Of a DNA stretch of 64,000 nt, positions 35,101 to 47,900 are shown in pieces; position 1 is the stretch's first letter; the number at the start of each line of letters is the position of its first letter. Source of the DNA: Klebsormidium nitens (taxonomy: Eukaryota; Streptophyta; Klebsormidiophyceae; Klebsormidiales; Klebsormidiaceae); NCBI GenBank assembly GCA_000708835.1, contig DF237283.1, forward strand, positions 1 to 64,000, read 5' to 3'. Below the pieces are notes generated by a model, which ran no database searches, was not told where the DNA came from, and saw only the letters and a list, made by a program, of their open reading frames with translations. The translations under genes were made by a program, and so were the position numbers.

Positions 35101-38100
35101 GCATGGTGAGATTCTTTCTCGCTCACTATCTAGATGTGGGAGGGACTAAAAACCTCTAACGTTTTGTCTCTTTTTCTCGAGAGCTCTTACAGGCCGGAGA
35201 CATTTAGTAAAGTCCGTGAACCGAGGAAGCGCTTTTCCTGAAGCGCTTGAACCAGTCTGCTGTGGGGCTGTCAAGTCATGGCTGCTATGCACCGACCTCA
35301 ACCTGATTAAGTTTCTGCGTCTTCATCGTAGGCTTCACAGTTTCTTGTAGCGTTGCGTCAATCTGACAAGTGTTGTTGAACATACATCATGCTCACCTGC
35401 TTTCCTGGATTCACAGGTCTGGGAGAATGCACGTCAGCAGTACCCTCCAGAGAGCAAGGAGGTCAGGACAGCAGAGGAGTTGTCAGAGCTATTCGATCGC
35501 CTCTACCAGGAGAAGGTGAGTGCTAGACGAAGGCTCTTCTTGATCTTGCAACTTGGTATCTGTCTGAGCTTGCTGGTTTCTTATACGCAGGGCGTCTCAG
35601 AAATTTTCACGTTGCTAAGCAGTTGGCATGCCAATGCAAGCGTTTGTCGATCAATCAGTCGTACTGGTATTTTAGTGCTCGATTGCGATGCACGCTGTCT
35701 TGCTCATTCTTGCAGTGTCTGTTGGTAGATGTCTCTGAAGCCGTTAAATAGAAGAACGACCTTTTGCTGCATCTCTCTTCTTTTGTAGTTCACAGGCGCA
35801 AGGATTGAGAACCCTCTTTTCTTCAATGACCTTCTCTTTGGTCTCTGGTGCTGCCAGGTTCCGAGAAGGAAGGCAAGGTTTAGGAGCTTTTCTTGGGGCT
35901 TTCTTGTACCAACCTCGTGAGTTGCCAGATTCCATGAAGCTGAAGTATCAGGAGCTTCTCTTGGTGGTTTCGCTAACACTATCGTAACTGCTTGTGCTGC
36001 TAGGTTTTGAACCTGGGCCCTGACGGCCTCCCTCTGCCCAAGCCCTCAAGCCGTCCACCGAAGGATCTGACCATCCGCATCAGTGACCCTGTCTGGGGTA
36101 GGCTGCCTAAGGCCCCCTGGGAGTGGGAGGGGTGCAAGGTGTGCGGCATTGATGAGAACGATGCACAGGTGCGTTGCTCGTCCTTACGAAGCTTGATTAA
36201 AAGAAAGGAAGATCGTTGGAGGATACTCAATCTCGTGCAGGTTGTAACAGAGGCATGCCTCTTTCAGTGCCTTATACTGGAAGGATTATAGTTCTGGCAC
36301 CGTAACAAAAGCGATGAATGTGTGAGTAGCATTTCCGTTCATTTCCGTTCATTTGTGCGGAAGCCTGTGCTTCCTTGAGTTTTGCTGTGTTGCTTCTTCC
36401 ACTTCTGTGGCATCGAAGTTTCAAAGAAGTTGGAACCAAGGACAGACCTTTGTCTGACATCCCGCCCATTCCCTCTCCTCTCAGGTCTTGTTGTGCGACC
36501 AGTGCTCCGCAGAGTACCACACCTACTGCCTCGACCCCCCCCTCGCGCGCATCCCCGACGGAGACTGGCTCTGCCACAATTGCCGCGAACTGGGCCCCAT
36601 TCCGCTGGCGAGCCCCACTGCGGGCCGGCCCGGACGCAAGAAGGGCTCCGGCCGAAACCGCGCCGATGGGCGTCGCGTCAAGGTCCGGATCGGAGGGATC
36701 CCCCGGCGTCGATCGCCGGGAGAGGGTGGGGGACCCAAGAAGAGGGGCAGACCGCTGTCTGCGAAGGGCGCCGAGCGACGGGCCGCAGAGGAACGAACGG
36801 CGGAACGGAAGGCGGCGGCGCGGTTTGCGCGCGAGACGGTGCCGGGGGCTGCGTTCCGGATGGAGCGGTTCTCGGGGGTGTTGGCGCTCGAGGCCCCGGA
36901 GTCGCCCGCGATTCGGGAGGCGCGGTTAGCAGAGGAGGCGAGAGCCGAGGCGGAAGCTCTGGCGGAAGCGGGAGTCGGGCCAGGGGCAAAGCCCTCAGTG
37001 AAAGTTCAAGCCGTGCAGGTCGGGAACCCGTCGGAGGACGTCAAACCTTCCGTCAAGCCCCTGGAAAGTAGCAACGCCTCCGAAGTTGCGGTCGTCGCTG
37101 TTCCCGGGGGATGGGAAAGTGCCCCAGGGACTGCCCCCCTGGAAGGAACGAAGCTTGTGGGGGATGTAGAAGATGTAAAGCCCACGGGAGCGGGGTCGAC
37201 GGCTGAGGCGGCGCCAGGTGGCGAGGCGAGAGCGCTTCGGAGCCAAGGGGTGGTGACCCCTGAGAAGAAGCAGGAGAAGAAGAAGCGGAAGGGTCAGAAC
37301 CAGTGGACCAAGCGCAAGGAGCTGGCTGAGCTGGCGGCGAAACTAGAGGCGGAGGGAAAACCCGTGCCGCAGCTGCCGCCCCGCAAGCACCAGAACCAGT
37401 ACACCAAGAGGAAGGAGCTCGCGTTGGCGGCCGCGAAGGAAGGGGACAAGTCGCCGTCGAAAGTGCCCTCATCTCCTGAACGAAAGCCGAAGGCCGGCGT
37501 GAGCGTGGCGTCGAGGCTGAAGATCGCGAGGGGGGTGACGTCAGCGGCGCGGGAGCGAGGCTCTCCTGGCGGAAAGGAAGTGAAGGTCTTGCGGCGGGTG
37601 AAAGGTGGGGGGAGCTCGCCTGATGGGGAGAAGTCGCCGAAGAAGAAGCGCGCTGGGGAGGAGCTGAAAAAGGGGCCGCAGAACCAGCACACGAAACGGA
37701 AGGAGGGGGCGGAGCCCGGAGCGGAAGTGAAGCGGAAAGGGGAGAATCAGTACACGAAGGCGAAGCGGCTTGCGGAAGAGGCGCAGAAAGAGAAGGAGCG
37801 CGAGAAGCGGAAGGGGGAGAATCAGTATACGAAGGCGAAAAGATTAGCAGAGGAAGCGGAGACGAAGAAAGTGGCGGAGGCGGCAGAGCCGAAGCGGAAG
37901 GGCGAGAACCAATACACCAAAGCGAAGAGGTTAGCGGAGGAGGCTGCGCGGGCGAAAGAGGAGCGGCGAGCGGCGAAGGAGAGGCGGCGGGCGGAGAAGG
38001 AGAAGCGACTGGCGGAGGAGGAGAAAGAGGGGAAGAAGCGGGGCGAGAATCAGTACACGAAAGCGAAGAAGCTTGCCGATTGGGGGGCGAAGAAGCCTGG

Positions 38101-41100
38101 ACCGAAGAAGCTCGCTGAGGGGGGGGCGAAGAAGCTGGTGGTTGCGGGGGGGGAGGTGAAGCGGCGGGGGGAAAACCAGTATACAAAGGCCAAGCGCCTG
38201 GCGGAGGAGGCTGCGAAAGAGGCCCGGCGGGAAAAGCGGCGGGAAAAGCGGAAGGGGGAGAACCAGTACACCAAGGCGAAGAAGCTGGCGTTGCTGGCTT
38301 TGGAAGGGACGCAGTCGGACGCTCCGAAAACGGAACCGCCGGCCGGAACGAGTGCGAAACAGCCTGTGGCGGACAAAGAAGCGGACGTCAAACCGCAGGT
38401 GGTGGAGGTTGGAGGAGTTGCGCCCGCTGTGGAAGCCGCGAAACCCTCAGGGTCAGAGGCGAGGTTAGAGGCGAAACCGGAAAAGCCCCCCCGGAAGAGA
38501 GAGAACCAGTACACGAAGAGAAAGCGGTTGGCGGAGCAGGGGATCGAAGCGAAGCCCGTGCGAGCGGAGCCGCGCAGCGGCCTGCGGAGCAAAGACGGCG
38601 AGATGCCGACACTACGGAGCGGAGCGACGCCGAAGCAGGAAAAGGGGCCGAATGGGGAGCCTGTTGTGTACACGCGCCGGAAGTCTGCCAGGGGGGAAGC
38701 GAAGGCTGAGAAAGAAGGGGGGGGAAAGGAGGGGGAGTCGAGCTTGCAGCTCGTGAAAGCGGAACCCGTTGATGGAGAGCCATCGGTGCCGGTCCAGTTG
38801 AGTGGTGACGCACAAGGAGAGCCGTCGAAGGGGGAGAGTGAGGGGGTTGGCGTGGAAGTAGCAGGAGTGTCTTCCGTGACTGCTCAGGCCGAGATCGTTA
38901 GCGAGCCTCCCGCCGCGAAACAAACCGCCGAGGGGGGTGCGCCGGAAGCTGCTGGGAAGCCCCCTGCCGACAAAGAAAATGGCGCACTGCGACCCATGGA
39001 CGTGGATCTAGGCGCAAGCACCGCCGGACACGTCGGAGCTGCTGACATCACGGCTCCCCCAATTGGTACGCCCGCTGACGTCACAGCCGCCGCCCCCGAA
39101 AGCGTCCTCACTCGCGCACGAGCGGAGGCGGGCCCTGCCGACGTCAGCAGGGGGGTCCCCGTGTTAGAAGGGCGGCCGGCGAAACGGCAACGTCTGGCAG
39201 CCGCAGAAGGTCCTAGCCGGCCAGGGGGGCCAATCCTGAGGGCGAGTCAGGGGGGTGAAAGGAGAGAAAGGCGTCCGTCACAGAGCAGGGGGTTGACTGT
39301 GAGGGTGACGGAACCCCCCAAGAAGAAAGAGAGGACCCCGGAGCAGCAATTGGCGGACCGGATGGGGGAGTGCGCTTACTGGGACCTGACGTTGTCTGAG
39401 GTAAGCGCCAGCTCTAGTTGTTGACTGACAATAAATGAACCGAGATTGAGACAATCACCGAGATTGTCATCTGACCGACGTTCTATCAGAGATTGAAACA
39501 TATGACCCAGCTTAGACAGCTTGTTTTGCTTGTGACAACCTTAGGGGTGTTCTACCCCTTTGTGCCTGTTGTAAAGCCTTTTCCCTAAGGTACTTTTCCA
39601 TCGCTTCTTAATTACTGCCTTCTATTCTCCTCGACTTCATTCTTCCTTCTCTGACTACTTCTTTGGTTTTCTCGACCCCGTTCCTGATCGATGTCCTCCC
39701 CTCTGCAGCGCCTACGTCTTTTCAAGGCGCTCGCCAAGCGCGCCGCTGACGTCACCCTCTCGGACGCGGGTCAGAAGCCCGCCCCCCTGGGTTCGGACGC
39801 TGATGGCGCCCACTACTGGCTGCTGACGTGTCCTTCCGGGCCTTTGCTCCTCACTGGCAAACCCGCGCCACCCCCCCCCCCAACCCCCAAGCCTGCGTCC
39901 AATCCATCCGCACCCGCCACAAGTGGAGAAAGCAAAGACGAAACCGCCCTTCTCCTGCCGGATCTCAATGCTCAGCCGAGTCCACCAGCAGTTGAGGAGC
40001 ATCTGAAGAACACCGCTGAGAAGGGGCCCATCGAGGGGCAGCCTGTGTTAGCGCAGGGTTTAGAGACGGGCCCCAAGGCCGAGGGTTTGACACCGGCTGC
40101 ACCGTCGGCTGGGGCGGCAGCTGCAGAGGAGGTGGCAGTGTCAATGGAAGAGGACGGGGAGGCTGCTAACGCCGAGAGGCCTGTTCCGATGGACACCGAT
40201 GTCGGGGTTAAGGGGGAAGAAAGTGGGACCGCCCTAGAGACGGGATTGGAGGAACCGCAAGAAGAGAAGAAGGACGGGAGTGCGGCTGGGGGCAAGGAAG
40301 AGGAACTAGAGAAGGTGGTTACAGCGGATGGTGCTGGCGTGGTTGACGCAGTCAAAGCCGCCGAGAAGGACGGGAATGCTGAGAAAGTGGAGGAGGAGGA
40401 GATGTTGCGCAAGGGGACGTGGTCGGTCGTGACCTCTTTGGAGGAGCTGAACGACGTCAGATCTCGGGTGACGTCAGCAGACGGGGTGACGTCAGCAGAG
40501 GCCAACTTACGGGAGAAGTTCGCGGCCTGTGAGGGGAGCTTGCGTCAGGGGTTGGAGCGGGTGTTTGGACCAGAGGGGAAGCGTCCGAGAGAAGAGAAGC
40601 GGCCAAGAGAGGAGGACGAGGGCCCGTTCACATCTGGGAAGAAGCCCAGGTTGGCAGAGGAGGAACACGCCCCAGGGCAGACCCTCAGAGCAACAGACCT
40701 TCTGCTAGAACGGGAAAGAACAGCGGGGGAGACTAGAGCGGTCCCTCGGTGCGTGTGCGGGGAGCCCCTGGTGGTGCCACGTGTCCATTGCCCCTTCTGC
40801 CATTGCAGCGCCGAAAAAGGCACCCGCGCCTTTTCACACTGGTGTGACCGGCCGCACGGGTGCCTCCTCCTAGAAGAGCTGAGGCGCGTCGAGGCGTCCC
40901 CCGCAACCGGCCCCTTCGGGCTGCCAGCTGGCGCCGACCCATTGGTCGAGAGCCAGGCGGACCTCGAAGTTCTGGAGGGCCTCGAAATCGACCTCCAGGC
41001 AGTTTTCGCCGAGGGCCTGGATTACCCCGGCCTAGGGGGGGTCGCCAGCGCCCCCTTCACCAGCCTCGCGCGCTCCCCCCCGAAACGGGTGGCGCTCAAC

Positions 41101-42274
41101 CGGTTGCACCGGAGCCCCAATCCCGCGCCCTCGGAGCTCGGCCCCCCTGCCGTGCCCTTCGGTGACGCGTTCTTCAAACCCCCCCAAACTTCCCCTAAGC
41201 CGGAGGCCCCCCCCCTCCCGCACGCGCAATCCTTCCCCCAGTTCGTGCCGGGGGGGTCCGCCGCCAAACCCCCGAACCCCACCGCCCCCTTGGAGACGAG
41301 CGCATCGCTCCCCGCCGACACAAACGCGCTCGTTCCCTACAACCCGCCCCCCGCCGCCGCTGACGTCAGTGGCGGCGCCCCGAGGGATCCCTCTCCCGAA
41401 ACCCCCCGAAAGGTGGAGGATCTGCCCGCGGAAACCCTAATCTCGAAACCCCCCGGTCCCGGGAAGTGGCTCGTGGAGGGCCAGCAGCCCGCACTCGCAC
41501 GGCTCAAGATGGATCTGTTGGATATGGAAGCGGCGCTGGCGCCGCAATGCTTGGGAGGGGTGAGGGCCACCCCAGAGCGGTGCAACGCTTGGCGGGTTAT
41601 GGTCAAGAGGGCCCAGTCGGCCAAGGTAAGCGGCAGTCGCACGAGGCTTTTCATTTTGATCCCGTACTCTTGGCTAGATGGAAGCGTGGTGCCGTATCAA
41701 CGTGGAAGCGGCACGCTAAAAATCTCAGGCGCTTTTCGAGCAACCTCAAAACCTTTGGATGGTCCACTTTGAAGACGATCCGCGCATTGGTGTTGGCGCT
41801 TTGGTCAGATGGAGTTGCGATGCCACGTCCGGATCGCTTCTCGGCGTCGCTGGATGAGGGTGCAATATCCTGGAAATTCGAGCTCAAAGCTCACAAAAGA
41901 TTCTGCCAGGACGCCGATGAGAACGCCTGAACGCCCGGCTGGCCTTGCCACTTAGCCTGCATTCTAGCTTTTGTCATGACTGCATAGCATCAGGTTTCGT
42001 CGCCTCGCTCATGTACTTTACTTATTACTAACTTTGCATCTGCCGTGCTGTGCAGGAACTCGCAAACGCCGCAATCCTACTAGAGCTGATGATTCGGCCC
42101 GCTTTGATTTCCAAAGAGTGGGCCGTCATGGGGCCCCTCTCACGGGCCGTTGCCGACGGGCGCGAGGGAACAGTCGCCCAAGTGGCGCTTATGGTCCATT
42201 CTTTGGACGGTGTGATAGATTACGAGGGGCTGCAGAGTGCGAAAGAGAGCAGTAAGAGAAGAAGAGTAAGATAG
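26189..42274 (+). CDS. MBD9: MBD9-like chromatin regulator with GATA finger, AT-hooks, FYRN-like, bromodomain-like, PHD and WHIM-like regions
   Basis: Plant MBD9 is a nuclear chromatin reader linked to SWR1/ISWI remodellers and H2A.Z deposition. Exons: 26189-27811, 28451-31425, 31853-32177, 32688-34001, 34397-34629, 34937-35105, 35417-35515, 36004-36168, 36485-39400, 39709-41625, 42056-42274. All phases agree, giving about 3984 codons. In order: GATA-type zinc finger CSVC-x18-CNRC (about 335-360); AT-hooks GPGRPP, RGRGRPP, RGRKP, KRGRP (about 725-865); FYRN-like GRICAIGYRSTWKDPTLG (about 980); GPPEWARADLEKVISRDVY (about 2055); bromodomain-like RTIDMRLTARAYGSSLELFL (about 2186); PHD finger CKVCGIDENDAQ then LLCDQCSAEYHTYCLDPPL (about 2288-2335); repeat array (2570-2992); WHIM-like GSDADGAHYWLL (about 3300); Cys/His cluster CVCGEP to HWCDRPHGC (about 3620-3658); C-terminal block CNAWRVMVKRAQSAKELANA and MVHSLDGVIDYE, as in MBD9. 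No methyl-CpG-binding domain is visible. The GATA exon is joined by phase only and could be a separate gene. Confidence 0.85.
31397..31495 (+). repeat. Duplicated exon end and splice donor in MBD9-like exon 2
   Basis: The end of exon 2 with its donor (TTTGGCCTGGAGAAGCCAGA, then GTCGTACAGTGAGTTTC) is followed about 50 bases on by a diverged copy (TTTGGCCTGGAGCAGCCAGA, then GTCGTAGAGTGAGGTTTC). The second copy carries a donor-like AGAGTGAGG. Confidence 0.85.
32238..32281. repeat. 22-bp tandem duplication in an intron
   Basis: CATCTCAGAGCTCTGCCGCT is repeated head to tail in intron 3 of the MBD9-like gene, with essentially no divergence, so the duplication is recent. Confidence 0.85.
37288..38555 (+). 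repeat. Ten-copy basic protein repeat GENQYTKAKRLAEEA in MBD9-like protein
   Basis: Ten copies of a core (G/R)xNQ(Y/W/H)TK(A/R)K(R/K/E)LAxxA lie in exon 9, just after the PHD finger. The first three are divergent (GQNQWTKRKELAEL, HQNQYTKRKELALA, PQNQHTKRKEGAEP). Six central copies are nearly identical GENQYTKAK(R/K)LA. The last is KRENQYTKRKRLAEQ. Spacers are Lys/Arg/Glu-rich and of variable length, predicted to be long charged helices. I recognise no named domain. Confidence 0.9.
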
Positions 42275-44927
42275 GACGTTTTGTTGAAGCGGGCGACATT
42301 CTTTGAATAGTTCGACGAGTTAGAGAGAGCAGCGTCGTGTAACAATGCATCGATTGGGCGTGGTTATGAGGTTGTGTTCAGTATCATTCACTTGGAGGAT
42401 TTGGCTGGCAAGAGTGTGACACCAAGTATGTATTCAAAACTGCTCGGATTGGGGGTGTGAGCAAGTTGGAAGTATCTGCAAAGTAAAGAATGCGTTCGGC
42501 TTCAAAAAGATTTACGCTTGATGTGATAGAGAATGCGCGGCTCGCTGTCCAGTACAGTGGCTGTGTGGACTAGCCTGGGCCCAACGCATCATCTGGCACT
42601 GCATGCTCGTATTTCCTTCAAGAACTAGCTTGGTAGTTTGCAATTGATATTTTCAAACTCAAGACTGTTATATTAGTGACTCGCATGGTTCATATCGTGC
42701 GCGCACGTACATGCTTCATGATCATTATGGCCAGCTTGTTACCAATCAACATGTTCTTTCGTCATCGAATTGGCGCCGCGCCACACTGCAAAACTGATCA
42801 TTTATCATGCTGGTAATTCAGTGATTATATTGCTGCGAAGCTAGATTGAATCTGACACGAGCTCGACTGACGGAGCCCTGCCGCCCGGGCGGCCACAAAT
42901 GTCGACTGCTCACGATACCTCGAATGATCGCCCATGCACTGCACACATAGGCCATGCCAGGCGCGGACGGTGCCGGCTTGGCGTTATACATATATGCACC
43001 GCCCAGAGTGAGTGCATGGGCGGCTATGCAGCTTGGTGCGTTCTGCATGCACGCAATTAGAGCATTAGTGACGGCAAGTAGTGACTTACTCAAGCAACCG
43101 TTGAACAACTAAAATGTTGGGCCGATACACTGTATGCATATGCCATGTAGCAGAAGCTATACTAGACTTTTACCATTCTAACCAAGTGTACCAAGAAATC
43201 ATTAGAGTTTCGGCGTTAAGTGCAGCTTTCAATCTTAATTCGAAGCAATACCAAAATCTGGATTGCTCGTGTTTGAGGTAGGCGAATTGACAGGCTAGCA
43301 TACTGACCACATGAGGGCTGGGGGGGACGGCGAATTTGAAAGCTTACGATGCTGATTTGGGAGGGCGTGTTTGGCGGAGGGCGCTTTCGTTTCTTGATTC
43401 TTTGAAGAGAAGATCTCGCTTCTCAAAGTGGTTTTATAGCTTGCTTCGCTCACTCAAGGTTGTCTTGTCGCTCTCAATGAGCTCAGTCTGGACGTAGACG
43501 TCAATAAGGATTTGCTCGAGAGGGACGTGTTGTGAATCTCGATGACTCGCTTTCGCTCGCAACAGCTGATTTGGAAAATGTCGGGCCTTTGAGATCCACT
43601 GTGCCTACTTTGGAAGCACAGGCTTACGTACGTTTCATAGTCACATACTGATTAATACCGCCCATACTATCTGAGCTTGCTTACTACCATTTAGGAGGCA
43701 GCTCGCGTCCGACTACCGGTGCGAATGCCCATTTAAACATCAGTTTGGGCCATACAGTGCTGAATGAGTCTACTCTGCAGGGTGACACCAGACTGCAAAA
43801 CGAGCGAGTTCACCGACGGTCTAAACCCGAGACTCGAATCGAATGGCCGGAGTCTGATCGAAGAATCTTCTTCTTCTTGTTTCAATGTTCAGACTGTCTG
43901 CAGCGCTCATCGCCGGGTGGCCATGATGATTTGCGATACCACCAATCAGCTAACACGATCATCATATTGAAATAGTTCGCTATTGTGAGTATCCGACCCG
44001 TCTTTTGCATTTAACATTCGAATTTGTCCGATTCTTCCCAACCCAAAACAGACTCTTCTATGGTTAAGCGCGGACGTGGTCTCAAACAGCATGGATATCC
44101 TAAAACTTAACGAAGCATCTTTGTTCACATTGAAATGGGCAAGGAGAATTGACAACCAGACGAAGATACGCAGCACCCGCCATTTGAAGGTAATCAACCT
44201 TGGATACCTTCTGTATCAACACCCACGAACAGAAGTCTCTTGTTCGGAATCACCACTAAGAAACCTAAAGTCGGAGATGATATGTTACTTAGAAGGTCCA
44301 ATCCAAGGAGCCGCTGCTTTCTGCCCTGCATCCGAAGTCAACCTAAACCGTTATCGTGAACCCACCGATCTAGAGGGGTAACCGACTTCGTTAACGATCT
44401 CTGCTTTTAGTTCCCGTCTCAAGGTTTAAAAAGCTCCCCGCCGTCCATGCGCCGACACGTAGGCGGCTTCATCGAATGGAACGTGTCTTCAAGCGAGCCA
44501 GTCGAAAGGCAGTAGGATCAGCTGTGATCTCCGAGAAAGTCAACGACTTCAAGAAACCAAATCGGCTCAGCGTCTTTCTTGGTCGAGCCGCTGTTAGGGT
44601 CCCGCAGTTCTTCTCAAAACGAGTGCTGCCAAGAACATTGGATGGAATGATTTGCCTGCGAGCCATCTATTTGTGAATCAAACTTTGCACAGCTGTGATG
44701 ACTGAGAAGGTTTGACCGTCACAAAGTCAACGCTCCTGGGTTGGAACCGTCCTCAGCCTCTGAAACCCTTTCAGTACTGCCACAATAATTTGCCATCTCA
44801 CCCCTTTTATCTGCTATCTGCCTGTTCTACTCTCTCGTCATCTTTGTTCTCCTCCAAAAGCAATGAGGAGACTCTGCAAGATCTCCTCACAAAGTCTCCT
44901 CCGAAAAGCGCCAGTGCGCCGCCAAGA
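42275..44927. other. Intergenic region between tandem plus-strand genes
   Basis: About 2.65 kb holding the MBD9-like 3' UTR and the methyltransferase promoter. The frame at 44712-44927 is open into the methyltransferase frame but has only a TTG start. No other gene is recognised. Confidence 0.5.
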
Positions 44928-47900
44928 ATGGCGTCCGCTTTTGTTGCTTCGACCACGTGCGCCGATGCGAGACTTTCCACAGTCGCTGGGGGGCTGACTT
45001 ACCGCGATGGGAAGCTGAGGAGTGGACCCATCCAAGCGCACCAGCTTCGATCCATTCCCCTCACTAACCCCTCCTTCCAATCTACACAGATCCTACGCCA
45101 CGTGGCCGTTTCCAGGCAGCTCTCCAAGAGGTTAGGTTTCTTTGGACCGGATCCTGAAGTTGGGGGGGCATTCACATTGGGGGGAAATCCTCACAAATGG
45201 GTGCGCGGGGCGGCAGTTTCAGGAGAACCCACCAGCCGTCGATCGTACGAATCAACGGCTCTCGATGGGGCGCGCGGCCTCGCCGCTAAGAAGCGTAACT
45301 CAATCAAAGGCAAGGTAGGCAAAGTTGCTCTATCTCAGATGGAAAGGTCCGAGATTGCTTCGAAGGTTGTTAACCAGCCGCTGGGAGCGCCGTTTCAGCC
45401 CTCTCAGGGGGCTGTTCACACCGCCGACAGAAGGAGGGATCTCCGAGGTGTGAACGTGCCCGACTGGGCTGATCCAGGGGAGCCCACCTCCACTCTTGGC
45501 ATCCCCTCGCGGACGACGTTCGCGTCAGCAAAGCTGCCCACGTCAGCATGGGCGCTGGGCGAGATGATGACGTCAGCGGGAGCGCGCGACCTGGTGTCCA
45601 CCCCGCGGGGCGCCGCGCAAGCGCTGTACGCGGCGGCTCGGACGGCGTTCTTCTTCGGACAGGTGGGGTGGGGCGTCCGATAAGCGCACCTGTAAGCTCG
45701 CTGAAGGGCATTCGCCGCTGTGGCGGAAAAATACCTCCGCAGTATCATCGTGCTCCCCTTCTTGTTGCCTCCCTTTATTTGACACGACATGTTCAAGAAC
45801 GGGAAGGCACTTTTATTCGTGAAACTATTGGCCGAAACCCTTACCGGGTTGACCGCTTTGACCGAGATCGAAACCTGAGCGACTAAACCCTTACTAACCC
45901 CAGCAACTTCCCTGCCTCGAAATCGAGAATCCTTAGCCCCATGGCAAACCCTTCATCGCAAAGCTTCCAAGTGGAGAAGGACGTTCTAGTTGCCTCAAAC
46001 ATCAATTCAAGGCCCGCGATCACAATCGTTTGATTTGTGTCGGCGGCGCGGAGAGTTACCATATCGATTAAGGAATGCAAATCTCAACACGATCTTATTC
46101 GAGAACGTGGAGAGACCGTATTCCGGATACGAGATGGATCCATCTTTGTATGATAGTCGTGAGAGTGCGTAACGTTTTCTTAGAATTTCTCGTATCCAAA
46201 AGACTCGCCGCTTCTGTCCAAACCTGAAATGAACATTGTCTCATTCTTACTTGCAGACGGCTCTGGTCGGTCAGGTCCTCGGGGGGGGTTTCTTGGGGCT
46301 TCCCCACGGGGAAGATCTGCCCCCCGGGACGGCCGATGAAGTATATCGAGTTGTGACGGGCGGCATCGTGGAGTTGATCAAGATGGATGGGGAAAACGTC
46401 CGGTGAGAGCCGACGGGACCCCTGCCGGGCTCTCTGTGATTGTCGAGCTTCTCAGCCAGTCCTAGCACAGACCGGGAGTAAGCACCGGGCAGTTTCTTTT
46501 GATCGCGCTTCTCTCATGGTCCTACCTAAAAGCGGGATAAGTCTCCTCCTTTTGGAATATTCTGCCAGCTGTACCACAGACCGACGGTAATCACCGGGCA
46601 GTCTCTCCGTGTGTTCTCCCGCAGACGGGGCATCTACCGGGCACCGTACGACATGGATCCGAGACACCGCCAGTGGAGCCCCGCCTTTTGGATAGACCGC
46701 CACGAGAAGCTGCTGCAAGATCGCCGGACTTCGAGGGATATGCGTCGTCGAAACCGTAGGCTTTGAGAAACCTTTAGAGAAACGGTTTCGGTAGGTATAA
46801 TCGACTAGCGGCGTAGCTCTCAAAAAAGAATCATTTCGTTGCGTCCTGTGAGGTGGAGGACTGAGGGTTGCTGCCCCCGGGCTTGGAGGGTTGAGCGGAA
46901 AGAAACTGGAAACTAGCCTTCCGGAAAAAGATCTGGAAGACTTCGTTCTGCGCTTACCTGCCGCGTTTAAAAAGAGACGGTCTATCAGAGTCTGGCGACT
47001 AAGGAAGGGTATGATTTGAGGCGCAGCTTATAGAGCCTTTCAATATCCACCAATCTATCCTGTCTATTGGCAAGGCTTTGATTTGGTGTGATTCGTATGT
47101 GCGGCTAACATGAGTACGATTCGGGTTCACCATTTTAAACACAGTCTGACCTTCTCTTCAGTTGGAGACGCTTTCTTAGCTTCTGCTTTGCGCCTCGTGC
47201 GCTGTTGTTTCCCGATCAAGCCCAATTTGGGAGCAGTTCAGAAACAAGTCTGCCCTCAACATGACAACAGCGGCCAAAAGAAAGCTGCCAGAATCCCAAG
47301 GCTGAATGCAACGGTCCTGAGACGAGGAATATGTACAGCCCAGAAACAGTCTCAGACTGGCCCTTGTTTTACTTTTTCACAGAAACGAAAGTTCCAGGCA
47401 CCAGCGACCGGGTGCCGTAACCGGAGTATTATCTGCAGCACTTCCATTGGCAGCCCGGGGGCTGGTTAGCCGACCACTCGGCACACGTGTACGAACACAG
47501 TACCGAGGCGCTCTTCTGTGGAGCCCAGGTACGTACCGCTTCATTGGTGAAGAATATGACCACGCTTTGTTCGAATACCAGTGCGTCGAATACCTGGACA
47601 CGTGAATTGTTGGTTTTCATGAATATGTTTTCGCTCAGTTCCCCTTTTGTGTTTTGGTCGTGTTGGAAACATGCATCGAATCCGAGGAAGCGTTAGAAGG
47701 ATTTGAATGCGAGCGTAATCAAATTCCATTCACAGAAGTGGACAGGGCAACTTGCAGGATGGTCAGTGTCGATTGGACTTTCGCAACCTGTTATTCAGTG
47801 GTGAGCTTGATGGCTCGTGTGGCTCTTTCTGAAGACTTTTAAGAAAAGGGCAGTCGCGAGATAGTTGTACTGCCTGATAGAGTCGGGTTTTGAGTTACAT

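Noticed and set aside
39691-39708. Met at 39691 as the start of a separate gene
   Set aside because: A CTCTGCAG acceptor at 39708 and matching phase join this exon to the MBD9-like gene, whose conserved C-terminal block continues in it.
42650-43120. Possible transposon or small gene in the MBD9-methyltransferase spacer
   Set aside because: No transposase-like sequence, terminal repeats or target duplications could be seen.
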